DNA of 64,000 nucleotides from Prochlorococcus marinus str. MIT 9314 (GTDB taxonomy: Bacteria > Cyanobacteriota > Cyanobacteriia > PCC-6307 > Cyanobiaceae), in contig NZ_JNAO01000004.1 of assembly GCF_000760035.1 (NCBI RefSeq), forward strand, positions 62,001-126,000. Reading direction: 5' to 3'. Position numbers and translations under genes: made by a program. Positions 53,538 to 63,739 of this stretch are shown piece by piece. The notes beneath the pieces are model-generated. The model was not told the origin of the DNA, did not search any database, and saw only the letters and a program-made list of their open reading frames with translations. Position 1 is the stretch's first letter, and every line of letters starts with the position of its first letter.

Positions 53538-54371
53538 CTAAAAAAATTTATCTTCTTCACGAATTACACCAGACTCTGAATACCATCGATGAGAAACATG
53601 ACTTAATCCCTTTTTTTCAAACTCAATCCATGAAAAGTTAATTAGTAATTTCCCATCTTCATCAGTTTTATATCTTGGCACCACAGCAGTGTTGAAATAA
53701 ATTGTTCCTTTAGTATCAATTTTAAACATCTCTCTTAATCCAAGATTTCTTTTAAGCCGGTTGTGCATATGACCAAAAATTACAAGATCAACTTTTCTTC
53801 TCTTTTGTATTTGAGAAATAGCTACAGACAAATCTCTATCTCCCCAATCTAATGAGGGTAATTTCCAGTCTTTTCCACAAATGCTTTTAGGTTCTGAACC
53901 TAAACCCGAGGGGCCAGCATGAGACATAATTATTAAAGGTATATCTTCTACAGTCTTTTCCGAACATTTGATAATTTTATTTATTGAATCTTGTTCGGTG
54001 ATAGGTCCATAAACACCTTTAACTTCTTTCGAAAGATAATAGCCGCCGCCAGAACTACATGGTCTAGCAGACAACAAATTTATTTGATTATTAACAACTT
54101 TCAAATCCCATGCAGAATATTTTTCACCAAGAACACGTATCTGCTTTGAGAGAGTTTCCCCTGTAGAATCTTTCCCTCTATCATGATTTCCTAAAATCAC
54201 AAAAGTAGGAATTTTGATCTCATTGATTTTTTTAATTATTTTGACACTCCCATCAGAAATATCACCAACAAATAAAACAATATTTGGTTTGATAATCGAT
54301 AAAACCTTCAAGTCTAATTCAGACCATTGACCATGACAGTCACCAACAATAGCAATTTTAAAATTTGTCAG
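53538..54371 (-). CDS. Metallophosphoesterase family protein
   Basis: About 277 residues if started at the CTG at 54371. This start is needed because the first metal motif, GDCHGQW, lies upstream of the first ATG (54311); an in-frame TAA at 54384-54386 limits the extension. Further motifs: FVGDISDG, LGNHDRGKDS, MSHAGPSG and GHMHNRL. It resembles a conserved cyanobacterial calcineurin-like family; substrate unknown. Confidence 0.82.
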   Translation of the reverse strand: MTNFKIAIVGDCHGQWSELDLKVLSIIKPNIVLFVGDISDGSVKIIKKINEIKIPTFVILGNHDRGKDSTGETLSKQIRVLGEKYSAWDLKVVNNQINLLSARPCSSGGGYYLSKEVKGVYGPITEQDSINKIIKCSEKTVEDIPLIIMSHAGPSGLGSEPKSICGKDWKLPSLDWGDRDLSVAISQIQKRRKVDLVIFGHMHNRLKRNLGLREMFKIDTKGTIYFNTAVVPRYKTDEDGKLLINFSWIEFEKKGLSHVSHRWYSESGVIREEDKFF

Positions 54372-54420
54372 AATTTTTTCTGTTTAAAGGCATATAATCT
54401 ATTTAGAGATATTCTAAATC

Positions 54421-55389
54421 CTGACCAGTATAACTTCTACTGCAAAACAGAAATCAGTTCAAAATGAAGAGGATTTGATTTCTGAAATAAAGGAGCGTTG
54501 CAAAAAAGCTAATGCAATTATTCTTGCGCACTATTATCAAGCTCCAGAAATTCAGGAAATTGCAGATTTTATTGGCGATTCATTAGATCTATCTAAGAAA
54601 GCTGCAAATAATGATGCTGATATAATAATTTTTTGCGGAGTGCACTTTATGGCCGAAACCGCAAAAATACTTAGCCCAAATAAAACAGTCCTATTACCAG
54701 ATATTGACGCAGGATGCTCATTAGCAGATGATTGTCCCTCAGATAAATTTCAAAAGTTCAGGGAAGAAAATCCAGATCACTATGTAGTAAGTTATATAAA
54801 TTGTACTGCAGAAGTAAAAGCTCAAAGCGATCTGATATGTACAAGCAGTAATGCAGTCTCATTAATTAAGAAGATACCTCAAGATAAAAAGATAATATTT
54901 GCACCAGATCAGAATCTTGGGAGATGGGTACAGAAAAATTCTGGAAGAGATCTTAAATTATGGCCTGGCAGCTGCATTGTTCATGAATCATTTAGTGAAG
55001 AAGCACTTCTAAAATTAAAATATCAAAATCCAGGTTCAAAAGTAATTGCTCATCCTGAATGTAGTCAAAATTTACTAATTCTCTCAGACTTTATTGGATC
55101 AACAAGTAAGCTGCTTGATTTCGTAAGTAAAGATACATCTAAAACTTACATGGTGTTAACTGAACCTGGAATAATCCACCAAATGAAGAAGAAAGAACCT
55201 AACAAAAATTTTATTGAAGTCCCCGACATAGAAGGTTGTAAATGTAACGAGTGTCCATATATGAAATTAAATACCTTAGAAAAAATTCTTGATTGTTTAA
55301 AAAATAATTCCCCGTCTATCGAACTTGACCCAGAGATAATAAGAAGAGCCTATGTACCGATAAAGAGAATGCTGGATATGAGTAATTAA
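54421..55389 (+). CDS. nadA: Quinolinate synthase NadA
   Basis: [4Fe-4S] enzyme condensing iminoaspartate with DHAP in NAD synthesis. Motifs: AIILAHYYQAPEIQEIADF, IGDSLDLS, FCGVHFMAETAK, YINCTAEVKA and CKCNECPYMKLN. From the TTG at 54475 it has 304 residues; I extend to a CTG at 54421 because other cyanobacterial NadA proteins carry about 18 more N-terminal residues and the frame is open. Converges on the protease gene. Confidence 0.93.
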   Translation: MTSITSTAKQKSVQNEEDLISEIKERCKKANAIILAHYYQAPEIQEIADFIGDSLDLSKKAANNDADIIIFCGVHFMAETAKILSPNKTVLLPDIDAGCSLADDCPSDKFQKFREENPDHYVVSYINCTAEVKAQSDLICTSSNAVSLIKKIPQDKKIIFAPDQNLGRWVQKNSGRDLKLWPGSCIVHESFSEEALLKLKYQNPGSKVIAHPECSQNLLILSDFIGSTSKLLDFVSKDTSKTYMVLTEPGIIHQMKKKEPNKNFIEVPDIEGCKCNECPYMKLNTLEKILDCLKNNSPSIELDPEIIRRAYVPIKRMLDMSN

Positions 55390-56720
55390 TTTAACGCAAA
55401 TACCTGATCTTTTTTATTAATTTTTAGGAATGCATTAAGGTTTGTAGTGTTTGGATTAAATTCACTTATCTGATTATTTCTTTTAATTATATTTACTAGC
55501 TCTTTTTCACCAGCTCTATATTGTTTATCTTTTCTAGTTCCAATCTCTTTTTGGAGAATAGGGTTGATATTCATTTTTACTTCTATATCTGGAATAATTC
55601 CAGATTTGTTTATATCAGTGCCGTTAGGAGTTAAATACTTGGCGACAGTAACAGTTAGACCTGAACCATCAACTAAAGTTCTCATGGATTGAACTAGACC
55701 TTTACCAAAGGTTTTCTTCCCAACTAATTTTCCTCTTTTGTTATCTTTTATTGCACCAGAAACTATTTCACTAGCACTAGCAGAACCCTCATTAACCAAG
55801 ACCACTAAGGGCTTTTCTGTTAGAGCTTGACCGTTTCCTTTTTTCGTTTCTTTTAAACCATCTTTACTTACTGTACTTACTATTACTCCCCTGTTAATGA
55901 AGTGCCTTGAGATATCAATGCTTGATTCTAATAAACCTCCTGGATTACTTCTCAAGTCAAGAACATATCCTGCGACTTTTTTTGTTTCTAAATCCTTAAT
56001 AGCATCTCTAGTTTCTTTTGATGCATTTGCATTAAATTGTTTAATTCTTACATAGCCAATTAATAATCCATTTTTGGTTTGATTGACTTTACTTGATACA
56101 GATTTTATTTCAATTTTTTCTCTTGATAAAGTCTTAAAAAAGGATTGAGAACCTCTAAGAATTTCAAGCTTTACTTTAGTACCTCTTTGTCCTCTTATTA
56201 ATTTCACGGCATCCTCAATATTCATACCTTCAGTAGAAATATCATCTATAGATAATATTTTATCTCTAGCTTTAATACCAGCATCAAATGCAGGGGTACC
56301 CTCTATGGGAGAAATAATTATTAAATCATCAGATTCTTTATCTTTAACTATTTGGATACCAACACCAGTTAACTCGCCAGAGGTATCAATTCTCATTTGA
56401 TTAAATTCCTTAGGTTCTAAAAATCTTGTATAAGAATCATCTAAATTAGAAAGCATATCTCTAATTGCATCATATGCTTCATTGCTGTCAGAATATGTTT
56501 TTGATAAAGCTTCTTTTCTTATATTAATCCAATTGGACTTTTGAAATTTACCAGTTGAGTCAAGAAAATCTCTATATACAATTTGCCAAACATGATCAAT
56601 CACTTCTTTATAACCATTATTTAAAACTGTTGCTTCTGCAAAGTTATTTAAAAATAGCCCAGAAAAGGTTGTCGCAAAGAAAATTATAAATTTTTTTTTA
56701 ACCAATTTTCTTATCTTCAA
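55386..56720 (-). CDS. ctp: Carboxyl-terminal processing peptidase (S41)
   Basis: 444 residues. N-terminal signal peptide (IIFFATTFSGLFLNNFAEA), PDZ domain (GVGIQIVKDKESDDLIIISP) and S41 catalytic core with Ser in VNEGSASASEIVSGA and Lys in KKTFGKGLVQS. Cyanobacterial CtpA trims the D1 C-terminus in the lumen; paralogues CtpB and CtpC exist, and which one this is was not settled. Confidence 0.9.
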   Translation of the reverse strand: MKIRKLVKKKFIIFFATTFSGLFLNNFAEATVLNNGYKEVIDHVWQIVYRDFLDSTGKFQKSNWINIRKEALSKTYSDSNEAYDAIRDMLSNLDDSYTRFLEPKEFNQMRIDTSGELTGVGIQIVKDKESDDLIIISPIEGTPAFDAGIKARDKILSIDDISTEGMNIEDAVKLIRGQRGTKVKLEILRGSQSFFKTLSREKIEIKSVSSKVNQTKNGLLIGYVRIKQFNANASKETRDAIKDLETKKVAGYVLDLRSNPGGLLESSIDISRHFINRGVIVSTVSKDGLKETKKGNGQALTEKPLVVLVNEGSASASEIVSGAIKDNKRGKLVGKKTFGKGLVQSMRTLVDGSGLTVTVAKYLTPNGTDINKSGIIPDIEVKMNINPILQKEIGTRKDKQYRAGEKELVNIIKRNNQISEFNPNTTNLNAFLKINKKDQVFALN

Positions 56721-56782
56721 AGAATTCGATATTTTTTATTATAAAAAGAATTTATTTATATTTTCAAAAACTTGACAAATCC

Positions 56783-58000
56783 TTAAGGATTAATCCACTT
56801 CCCATCATCCTTAATAAGTTGGATTAAAGCATTAACCCCCTCATCTTCAGGTACTCTTTTTATCTCTTCTTTTCTTCTATATAAGGCAATAGTTCCTTTA
56901 CCTTTCCCAACATAACCATAATCAGCATCTGCCATTTCACCTGGCCCATTAACAATACATCCCATTATTGCTATATCTAGACCTGTTAAATGTGAAGTGG
57001 CGTTCCTAACTTTATCTACAACTTCTTCTAGATTGAAAAGTGTTCTCCCACAACTAGGACAACTGATGTATTCAACCATTGTTTTTCTTAATCCCAAAGA
57101 TTGCAAAATTGAATAGCACACTGGTATTTCCTTTTCTGGAGCTTCTGTTAAGGAAACTCTGATGGTATCTCCTAATCCCTCTGCTAAAAGCGTTCCAATT
57201 CCAGCAGTACTTTTAATCCTTCCATAATCACCATCACCAGCTTCGGTCACTCCCAAATGTAAGGGATAGTTATAGCCTTCTGAGTCAAGCCTATCTGCAA
57301 TCATTCTGTAAGCTGCCATCATGACCGGAGCTCTGGAAGCTTTCATAGAAATAATTATGTTATGAAAATCAAGCTCATCACAAATTTTGACAAACTCCAT
57401 CGCAGATTCTGTCATTCCTAATGGCGTATCTCCATAAGTAAAAAGCATCCTCTCAGATAAAGACCCATGATTAACGCCAATCCTTAAAGCTTTGTTTTCA
57501 GCTTTTAAAACTTCAACTAAAGGGGTAAATCTTTTAAGTATTGTTTGCTTAATAGTTTCAAATTCCTCATCTGTATATTCAGTTCTTGTAGGGTCTGATT
57601 TTTCAAACACAAACAATCCAGGATTAATTCTTACTTTATCGACATGTTTTGCAACTTCCATTGCAATTTTCATACCATTATGGTGAACATCAGCTACCAA
57701 GGGGGTGTTGATATTATTTTCTAATAATTTTGCCTTTATATCTCCTACAGCTTTGGCATGTGCTAAGGAAGGAACAGTTAACCTTACTATTTCACAACCC
57801 ACATCATGAAGTCTTTTGATAGCTAAGTAAGCATTTTCGACATCCATCGTATCTTCATTTATCATCGACTGAACTCTTACTGGATAATCACTTCCAATAG
57901 CTATATCACCAACCATTACTGTTCTAGTTATCCTTCTCTCAATATGAGTTGAATATCTTTTGGAGAGACTATTAACCTCTTTTGATTGAGTTAATGACAT
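56783..58000 (-). CDS. ispG: 4-hydroxy-3-methylbut-2-enyl diphosphate synthase IspG
   Basis: 405-residue [4Fe-4S] enzyme of the plastid-type MEP isoprenoid pathway. It has the TIM-barrel signature [11 protein letters not shown] and the cluster ligands in [11 protein letters not shown] and [10 protein letters not shown] with the Glu of that loop. Needed for carotenoid, chlorophyll and quinone side chains. Confidence 0.96.
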   Translation of the reverse strand: MSLTQSKEVNSLSKRYSTHIERRITRTVMVGDIAIGSDYPVRVQSMINEDTMDVENAYLAIKRLHDVGCEIVRLTVPSLAHAKAVGDIKAKLLENNINTPLVADVHHNGMKIAMEVAKHVDKVRINPGLFVFEKSDPTRTEYTDEEFETIKQTILKRFTPLVEVLKAENKALRIGVNHGSLSERMLFTYGDTPLGMTESAMEFVKICDELDFHNIIISMKASRAPVMMAAYRMIADRLDSEGYNYPLHLGVTEAGDGDYGRIKSTAGIGTLLAEGLGDTIRVSLTEAPEKEIPVCYSILQSLGLRKTMVEYISCPSCGRTLFNLEEVVDKVRNATSHLTGLDIAIMGCIVNGPGEMADADYGYVGKGKGTIALYRRKEEIKRVPEDEGVNALIQLIKDDGKWINP

Positions 58001-58035
58001 TAAAATTCTTGATATTCAAAAAGGATTTCACTAAA

Positions 58036-58539
58036 TTATACGGCATATAGTTTACCCCTTACATTCTCAAGGTCTTTCAAAGTTAGATGGTAAGGTTTAT
58101 TGATTTCTTTTGAAGGAAATCTCAACAAATAAGATGGATGAAAAATTACCATAATTTCTCTCCCATCTTTTTTAATCCATTGACCTCTTAAATTACTTAT
58201 AGGATCTTTAACTTCTAAAATAGCTCTCATAGCAGTTGAACCAGTAAGTAATATAAATTTTGGATCAACAAGCTTTATTTGCTGTAATAACCAAGGTTTA
58301 TGAATATTAATTTCTCTAGCAGTGGGTTTTCTATTATTTGGTGGACGACATTTAATTACATTACAAAAATAAACATCCTTCTTATAGTCAATCCCAGCAT
58401 GTATTAATAATTCGTTTAATAGCTTCCCAGATTTACCCACATAAGGTTTTCCTTCTAAATCTTCCTGTGCTCCAGGTGCCTCACCAATTATTAACAAATC
58501 TGCAAATACACTTCCTCTCCCAATTACTAACCTTTTCAC
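58036..58539 (-). CDS. Family-4-type uracil-DNA glycosylase, N-terminally short
   Basis: 167 residues, GTG start. Motif 1 IIGEAPGAQEDLEGKPYVG, cluster Cys pair CNVIKCRPP, motif 2 HPSYLLR. Family members normally have two more Cys ligands in an N-terminal helix; here the frame has a stop upstream and no such Cys, so the classical four-Cys cluster cannot form from this protein alone. It could still be a relative with other function. Confidence 0.82.
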   Translation of the reverse strand: MKRLVIGRGSVFADLLIIGEAPGAQEDLEGKPYVGKSGKLLNELLIHAGIDYKKDVYFCNVIKCRPPNNRKPTAREINIHKPWLLQQIKLVDPKFILLTGSTAMRAILEVKDPISNLRGQWIKKDGREIMVIFHPSYLLRFPSKEINKPYHLTLKDLENVRGKLYAV

Positions 58540-58700
58540 CGAAAATAAAACTTTAAATATTTTTATCTTAAGAACTCAAAACATGAAAATAAAATAGATT
58601 AAGAAAATGAACTAAATTAAACCATTGTGTGATAGTTTTATTTATTCTTAATTTATGCATTTGTCATTCTTAAAAGTCATATTTGAAAAGTCATAAGTCA

Positions 58701-59879
58701 ATGATTCAAGTTAATTTATCTGATCGGGCACTTTCAATTGAGCCTTCTCTTACATTGCAGATAAGTGCTAAAGCAAATCAATTATCTGCAGAAGGAGTGG
58801 ACATTTGCAATTTAAGTGCAGGAGAACCTGATTTTGATGCCCCAAAAGAAGTTATAGAGGCTACAAGTAAAGCTATATTTGATGGATTCACAAAGTACGG
58901 GCCTGCAGCGGGTAATTTGGATCTCCGAAAAGCAATTGCAAATAAACTTCAAATTCAAAACGATTTAAATTATGAATTTGAAAATGTAATGGTCACAAAT
59001 GGTGCTAAGCAGGCAATATATAATCTTTTCCAAGTCTTTTTAAATGCTGGAGACGAAGTTATTATTCCTTCTCCATATTGGTTGAGTTATCCCCAGATGG
59101 TTAGATTGGCCGGTGGGGAGCCAGTTTTTACAAATTCTTCTGCTGAAGATGGATTTAAAATAAATATAAAAGACTTGAAGTCTAAAATCTCTTCAAAAAC
59201 TAAATTTATAATTATCAATTCTCCTAATAATCCTACTGGAAGAGTTATGTCAAAGGAAGAATTATTACAAATTGCCGATTTAGCTAGAGAAAATCCAAAT
59301 ATCAATATTCTTTCTGATGAGATTTATGAACTAATCATTAAAAAAGAATTTAAACACTACAGTTTACCTTCATTAGCAAATGACTTAAAAGATAGGATTT
59401 TTATAATAAATGGGTTTGCGAAAGGATGGGCTATGACTGGCTGGAGGATAGGTTATTTAGTAGGTCCCAAAGATGTAATCAAAGCATCCTCAGCATTACA
59501 AAGTCAAAGTACAAGTAATGTTTGCTCTTTTGTTCAAAAAGGTGCTTTAGAGGCTTTAAAAATTAATAATGAGTTTTTCTCAATGATAAATAGCCATTAT
59601 GATCACAGAAGAAGACTTCTCTATGAGGGCCTTAACAATATAAATGGGACTTATATTGAAGAACCTAATGGAGCATTTTACGCATTTCCAAAATTACCTA
59701 ACTCCTCAATTACTTCTATTGATTTCTGTAATAAAGCTCTTCAAGATTACGGATTAGTTGTTGTACCTGGAAAAGCTTTTGGACATGATCAATGTATTAG
59801 GATATCTTGTGCAGCTTCAGAAATTAAAATAAAAGATGGACTACAAAGGATTGAAAAAGCAATCTCTGAATACTATTAA
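58701..59879 (+). CDS. aspC: Class I/II aminotransferase (aspartate aminotransferase type)
   Basis: 392 residues from the ATG at 58701; a TTG at 58683 extends the frame by six codons. PLP fold signatures: NLSAGEPDFDAP, TNGAKQAIYN, NSPNNPTGRV, LSDEIYE, and the Schiff-base Lys in GFAKGWAMTGWRIGY. Transaminates aspartate/2-oxoglutarate or similar amino acids. 12 bp from the phosphonate-binding gene, possibly same transcript. Confidence 0.92.
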   Translation: MIQVNLSDRALSIEPSLTLQISAKANQLSAEGVDICNLSAGEPDFDAPKEVIEATSKAIFDGFTKYGPAAGNLDLRKAIANKLQIQNDLNYEFENVMVTNGAKQAIYNLFQVFLNAGDEVIIPSPYWLSYPQMVRLAGGEPVFTNSSAEDGFKINIKDLKSKISSKTKFIIINSPNNPTGRVMSKEELLQIADLARENPNINILSDEIYELIIKKEFKHYSLPSLANDLKDRIFIINGFAKGWAMTGWRIGYLVGPKDVIKASSALQSQSTSNVCSFVQKGALEALKINNEFFSMINSHYDHRRRLLYEGLNNINGTYIEEPNGAFYAFPKLPNSSITSIDFCNKALQDYGLVVVPGKAFGHDQCIRISCAASEIKIKDGLQRIEKAISEYY

Positions 59880-59891
59880 TTAAATTAAGTT

Positions 59892-60785
59892 ATGTTTAAT
59901 TTAAAAAATTTTCTACTAAGTTCATCTCTATTATTTTCTATTTTTTTATCACCTGTATTTTCAAATCCCAAATTTTTAAAAGTTGGAGCAATACCTGATC
60001 AAAACCAAGATGTTTTGGACAAAAGATTTAATTTATTTTCAGAAGAATTATCCAAACAACTTGATGTAGAAGTTAAATACATTCCTGTTATTAATTATGT
60101 TGCAGCAGTAACTGGATTTAGAACTAAAGATTTAGATTTAGTTTGGTTTGGCGGTTTATCAGGAGTTCAAGCCAGACTACAAACTCCTAATTCAATTGTC
60201 ATAGCTCAAAGAGATATCGATAAGGAATTTAAAAGTGTTTTTATAGTAAACAAAAATTTAGAACTTAACCCAATTTCAAACATTAAAGGACTTAAAAAAC
60301 TAAAAAATTTGAGATTTACTTTTGGCTCTGACAACTCAACTTCTGGAAGATTAATGCCAGAATATTTTTTAAATCGAGCAGGGGTTGAAATTAAACACTT
60401 TAAAGGTGAAAAAGCAGGTTTTAGTGGTAGTCATGATGCCACTATAGCTTTAGTTAATAGTGGAGCATTTGATGCTGGAGCTTTAAATAAACAAGTTTGG
60501 GAAAACAATCTTAAAAATAATCCCAAAAGAACAAGTAATTTAGAATTATTCTGGATCACCCCAGAATATGTTGACTATCATTGGGTAGCTCAAGGGGATC
60601 TTGAAAATAGATTCGGAGAAGGGTTTATAAATGAACTTAAATCAGTAATTCTAAATTTAGATATAAATCAAAATTCACATAAACAGATTTTAGATATGTT
60701 CAATGCAAAAAGATTTATAAATGCAGAAGCAAAACAGTATAAAAATATAGAGGAAATAGGTAGGAAATTAAATAAAATTAGATGA
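59892..60785 (+). CDS. phnD: Phosphonate-type ABC substrate-binding protein (core system)
   Basis: 297 residues. Signal peptide (LLSSSLLFSIFLSPVFS), then VGAIPDQNQDVLDKRF and ligand turns FTFGSDNSTSGRLMPEYFL and HDATIALVNSGAFDAGALN, typical for PhnD-like proteins. It probably binds a small oxyanion or phosphonate in the periplasm. Overlaps the ATPase gene by 4 bp. Confidence 0.88.
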   Translation: MFNLKNFLLSSSLLFSIFLSPVFSNPKFLKVGAIPDQNQDVLDKRFNLFSEELSKQLDVEVKYIPVINYVAAVTGFRTKDLDLVWFGGLSGVQARLQTPNSIVIAQRDIDKEFKSVFIVNKNLELNPISNIKGLKKLKNLRFTFGSDNSTSGRLMPEYFLNRAGVEIKHFKGEKAGFSGSHDATIALVNSGAFDAGALNKQVWENNLKNNPKRTSNLELFWITPEYVDYHWVAQGDLENRFGEGFINELKSVILNLDINQNSHKQILDMFNAKRFINAEAKQYKNIEEIGRKLNKIR

Positions 60786-61522
60786 ATAATACTCTCTTAG
60801 AATTAAAAAATATATCTTATAAATACAAAAATAATCTGATTCTAAATAAAGTAAATTTAAAAATAAATTCAGGGGAGAAAATTGCACTTTTAGGTAAAAG
60901 CGGCTCAGGAAAAACTACACTTATATCAGTACTTAATGGCACTATCAAGCCAACTCAAGGTGAGGTTAAATTATTCAATAAAAGTTTTGAGGAATTAGAT
61001 AGAAAGCAGAAAAGTAAGATATCAACTATTTGGCAAGATTTAAGATTAATAGAAGATCTCTCTGCAGAACAAAATGTTAATTGTGGACTACTAGCGGAAA
61101 ACAATTTTTATTTCGCTTTTAAAAATTTGCTAAATATGAGTTCTTTTAAGAAGGCGCATAAATATATGCAATTATGTAGACTTCATAACTCTGTTTACGA
61201 CAAAAAAATCAGAACACTATCTGGGGGGCAAAAACAAAGGGTGGCTGTAGCTAGATCATTAATTCAAGGATCAAATATATTACTTGCAGATGAGCCTTTT
61301 AATAATTTAGATCCCAAATTGATAACAACAATTAAAAACCTTCTGCTAGAAAATGTAGATAAAAATAATACAAAAAAATCCCCAAAGACGGCATTAGTTG
61401 CATTACATAGATTAGATTTGCTTAAGGATTTTGATAAAGTTATTGGAATAAGGGATGGTAAAATTTTTTTCAATATTAAAATAAATAACTTAAAGAAGCT
61501 TCATTTAGAAAAAATATATTAA
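60782..61522 (+). CDS. phnC: Phosphonate-type ABC ATPase (core system)
   Basis: 246-residue ATPase: Walker A GKSGSGKT, signature LSGGQKQRVAVA, Walker B ILLADEPFNNLDP. Second gene of the D-C-E operon; 4-bp overlap with the binding protein and 4 bp to the permease. Energises the fused permease downstream. Confidence 0.9.
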   Translation: MNNTLLELKNISYKYKNNLILNKVNLKINSGEKIALLGKSGSGKTTLISVLNGTIKPTQGEVKLFNKSFEELDRKQKSKISTIWQDLRLIEDLSAEQNVNCGLLAENNFYFAFKNLLNMSSFKKAHKYMQLCRLHNSVYDKKIRTLSGGQKQRVAVARSLIQGSNILLADEPFNNLDPKLITTIKNLLLENVDKNNTKKSPKTALVALHRLDLLKDFDKVIGIRDGKIFFNIKINNLKKLHLEKIY

Positions 61523-61526
61523 TTAG

Positions 61527-63029
61527 TTGAATAAATTAAAATTAAACTATACCTCATTATCTTTTCTTCCAATTTTGGTATGCATACCTCTAGGGTATCA
61601 ATTAATAAACAATCTTCATTTTGGAGGATTTAAATTATTCCAAGAATTTTTAATTTCTGCATTTAATCCCAAGATCGATAATGAAATTATTATTACCGTA
61701 ATTAATCGATTAAATGAAACTATCTTAATTGGTTTTTTTAGTTGGTTAGTAAGTATTATTTTTGGAGCAATTTTTGGAATAATATCCTCAAATATTTTTT
61801 ATAAAATCTTTAATATTCCAAATTTTTTCTACAGCATGATAAGGTTTTTTCTAACAATAATTAGATCTATTCATGAAGTGGTTTGGGGAATAGTATTAAT
61901 GCAAATATATGGCATAAATTTTTCAATAGGAATAATAGCTATATGTATACCTTATATTGCCGTAAATTCAAAAGTTTTTGCTGAACAATTAGAAACTATT
62001 GACTACAAAAGATTTGAATCTATAAATCAAATAAATGCACCTAAATTTTCATCTTTATTAACTATAGTATGGATTCCAATAATAAATACATTTAAAAACT
62101 TTGGTTTATATCGATTAGAGTGTTCAATAAGAAGTACAGTGATTTTAGGACTTTTTGGGATAGGAGGAATAGGTACTAGTATTTTTTTATCTTTCCAGAC
62201 TTTGAATTTTAGGGAGTTATGGACTTATTTATGGTCCTTATCAATTTTGATAATTCTTTCTGGATTAATATTCAAAAAAATAAAATTTAATACTAAAAAT
62301 AAAATCCTATCTATTTTTTTTATTGCAGTTTTTTTCATAACAATTTTATTTTCTTTTTCATATTTTCTCTATTTTATTTTTAATAATAATTTTGAAAATT
62401 TCAATTCCGTTAGTTCTCTATTTAAATCAAGCTCAGATTTAGGATTATTTGATTTCTTAAAACTTATATTAGAAACAATAATTTTAAGTCTCTTATCGAC
62501 AGGAATCGCGATTAGTTTGCCTCCAGTAGTAATAGGAATTTTTAACAACAATACTTCTAAAATTTTTATAAAAATTTTTGCATTTTTATTACGTTTAATA
62601 CCTACACCTGTAATACTTCTAATTCTATTAACTTTTAATAATCCTTCTTTATCTTTAGCAGCTTTAACATTAGGTCTTCACAACGCAGGCATTACAAGCA
62701 AATTACTTTTTACAAATCTAGAAAGCCAAGACAGGGGAAATTACATTGCAATGAAATCTCTAGGAATCTCAAAAAAGACTAGTTGGCTTTTAGGTTTATT
62801 TTCTCAACAAGCAAAAAGTTACTTAGCATATTGCGCTTATAGATCTGACATTATTATTAGAGAAACTGCAATTGTTGGGGTCATTGGAAGTGTTGGTCTA
62901 GGTTGGCAATTGCAAGAATCTCTAAGTTCCTTCGCATGGCAAGAAGTTACAATAGTATTGATAGCTTATAGCTCCATTGCAATAATTGGCGAATTAATAA
63001 GTGGTAAAATCAAAAATAGTTTAGCTTGA
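61527..63029 (+). CDS. phnE: Fused double PhnE permease
   Basis: 500 residues, about twice a normal PhnE, with around twelve helices. Two coupling regions and two family ends can be seen: IRSTVILGLFGIGGIGTSI (about residue 200-218) and IRETAIVGVIGSVGLGWQL (about residue 445-463). So two permease units are fused in one chain, in contrast to the separate phnE genes on the element. TTG start. Confidence 0.9.
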   Translation: MNKLKLNYTSLSFLPILVCIPLGYQLINNLHFGGFKLFQEFLISAFNPKIDNEIIITVINRLNETILIGFFSWLVSIIFGAIFGIISSNIFYKIFNIPNFFYSMIRFFLTIIRSIHEVVWGIVLMQIYGINFSIGIIAICIPYIAVNSKVFAEQLETIDYKRFESINQINAPKFSSLLTIVWIPIINTFKNFGLYRLECSIRSTVILGLFGIGGIGTSIFLSFQTLNFRELWTYLWSLSILIILSGLIFKKIKFNTKNKILSIFFIAVFFITILFSFSYFLYFIFNNNFENFNSVSSLFKSSSDLGLFDFLKLILETIILSLLSTGIAISLPPVVIGIFNNNTSKIFIKIFAFLLRLIPTPVILLILLTFNNPSLSLAALTLGLHNAGITSKLLFTNLESQDRGNYIAMKSLGISKKTSWLLGLFSQQAKSYLAYCAYRSDIIIRETAIVGVIGSVGLGWQLQESLSSFAWQEVTIVLIAYSSIAIIGELISGKIKNSLA

Positions 63030-63078
63030 TTTGTAAGAATAATTTGTTGAATCAAGTAATTATTTTTTTCCGGTTATA

Positions 63079-63723
63079 GTGAATAGTTTACCAAAACAGC
63101 TAGTTGTAATTGGAGATAGCTCAGTTTATGGATGGGGAGATAATGAAGGTGGCGGATGGTGTGAAAGGCTTAGAAAAGATTGGTGCAACAACCAAAATGG
63201 GCCAGTAATTTATCAACTTGGCATAAGGGGAGATGGGATAGAAAAAGTTTCAACTAGATGGGAAAAAGAATGGTCATCTAGAGGAGAAACTAGAAGAAAT
63301 AAACCTAAAGCAATCCTGCTTAATGTTGGTCTTAACGACACTGCAGCAATTGGTCAGAAAAACGGAAGACATCAATTAGATATAGATGGATTTGAATATG
63401 GATTAGAGAGACTTATTAATGAAATGCACTCTCAAACAAATGTCTTTGTTATTGGTTTAACACCTGTTGACGAAAGCAAAATGCCGTTTGCAGGATGTCT
63501 ATGGTACTCAAATGATTTTTGTAATTCTTATGAAAGGAGAATGGAGGAAGTATGCCTCAATCAGAGTGTCCCATTTCTTCCTACTTTTAGAGAAATGTAC
63601 TCTGATAAAAGGAGTAAAAATTGGATTACGCAAGATGGGATTCATCTAAATTCCGAAGGTCATTTCTGGCTTTTCCAAAGACTGAAGAGCTGGGAGATTC
63701 TTACAAAATGGAAGGAATCCTAG
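63079..63723 (+). CDS. SGNH/GDSL-type hydrolase
   Basis: 214 residues. Block I VIGDSSVYGWGD (Ser nucleophile), block III LLNVGLNDTA, block V QDGIHLN (Asp, His). GTG start. A cytoplasmic esterase or lipase-like enzyme; no signal peptide. Lies alone after the phosphonate-type operon. Confidence 0.88.
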   Translation: MNSLPKQLVVIGDSSVYGWGDNEGGGWCERLRKDWCNNQNGPVIYQLGIRGDGIEKVSTRWEKEWSSRGETRRNKPKAILLNVGLNDTAAIGQKNGRHQLDIDGFEYGLERLINEMHSQTNVFVIGLTPVDESKMPFAGCLWYSNDFCNSYERRMEEVCLNQSVPFLPTFREMYSDKRSKNWITQDGIHLNSEGHFWLFQRLKSWEILTKWKES

Positions 63724-63739
63724 GCCTTTTCAAATATTT

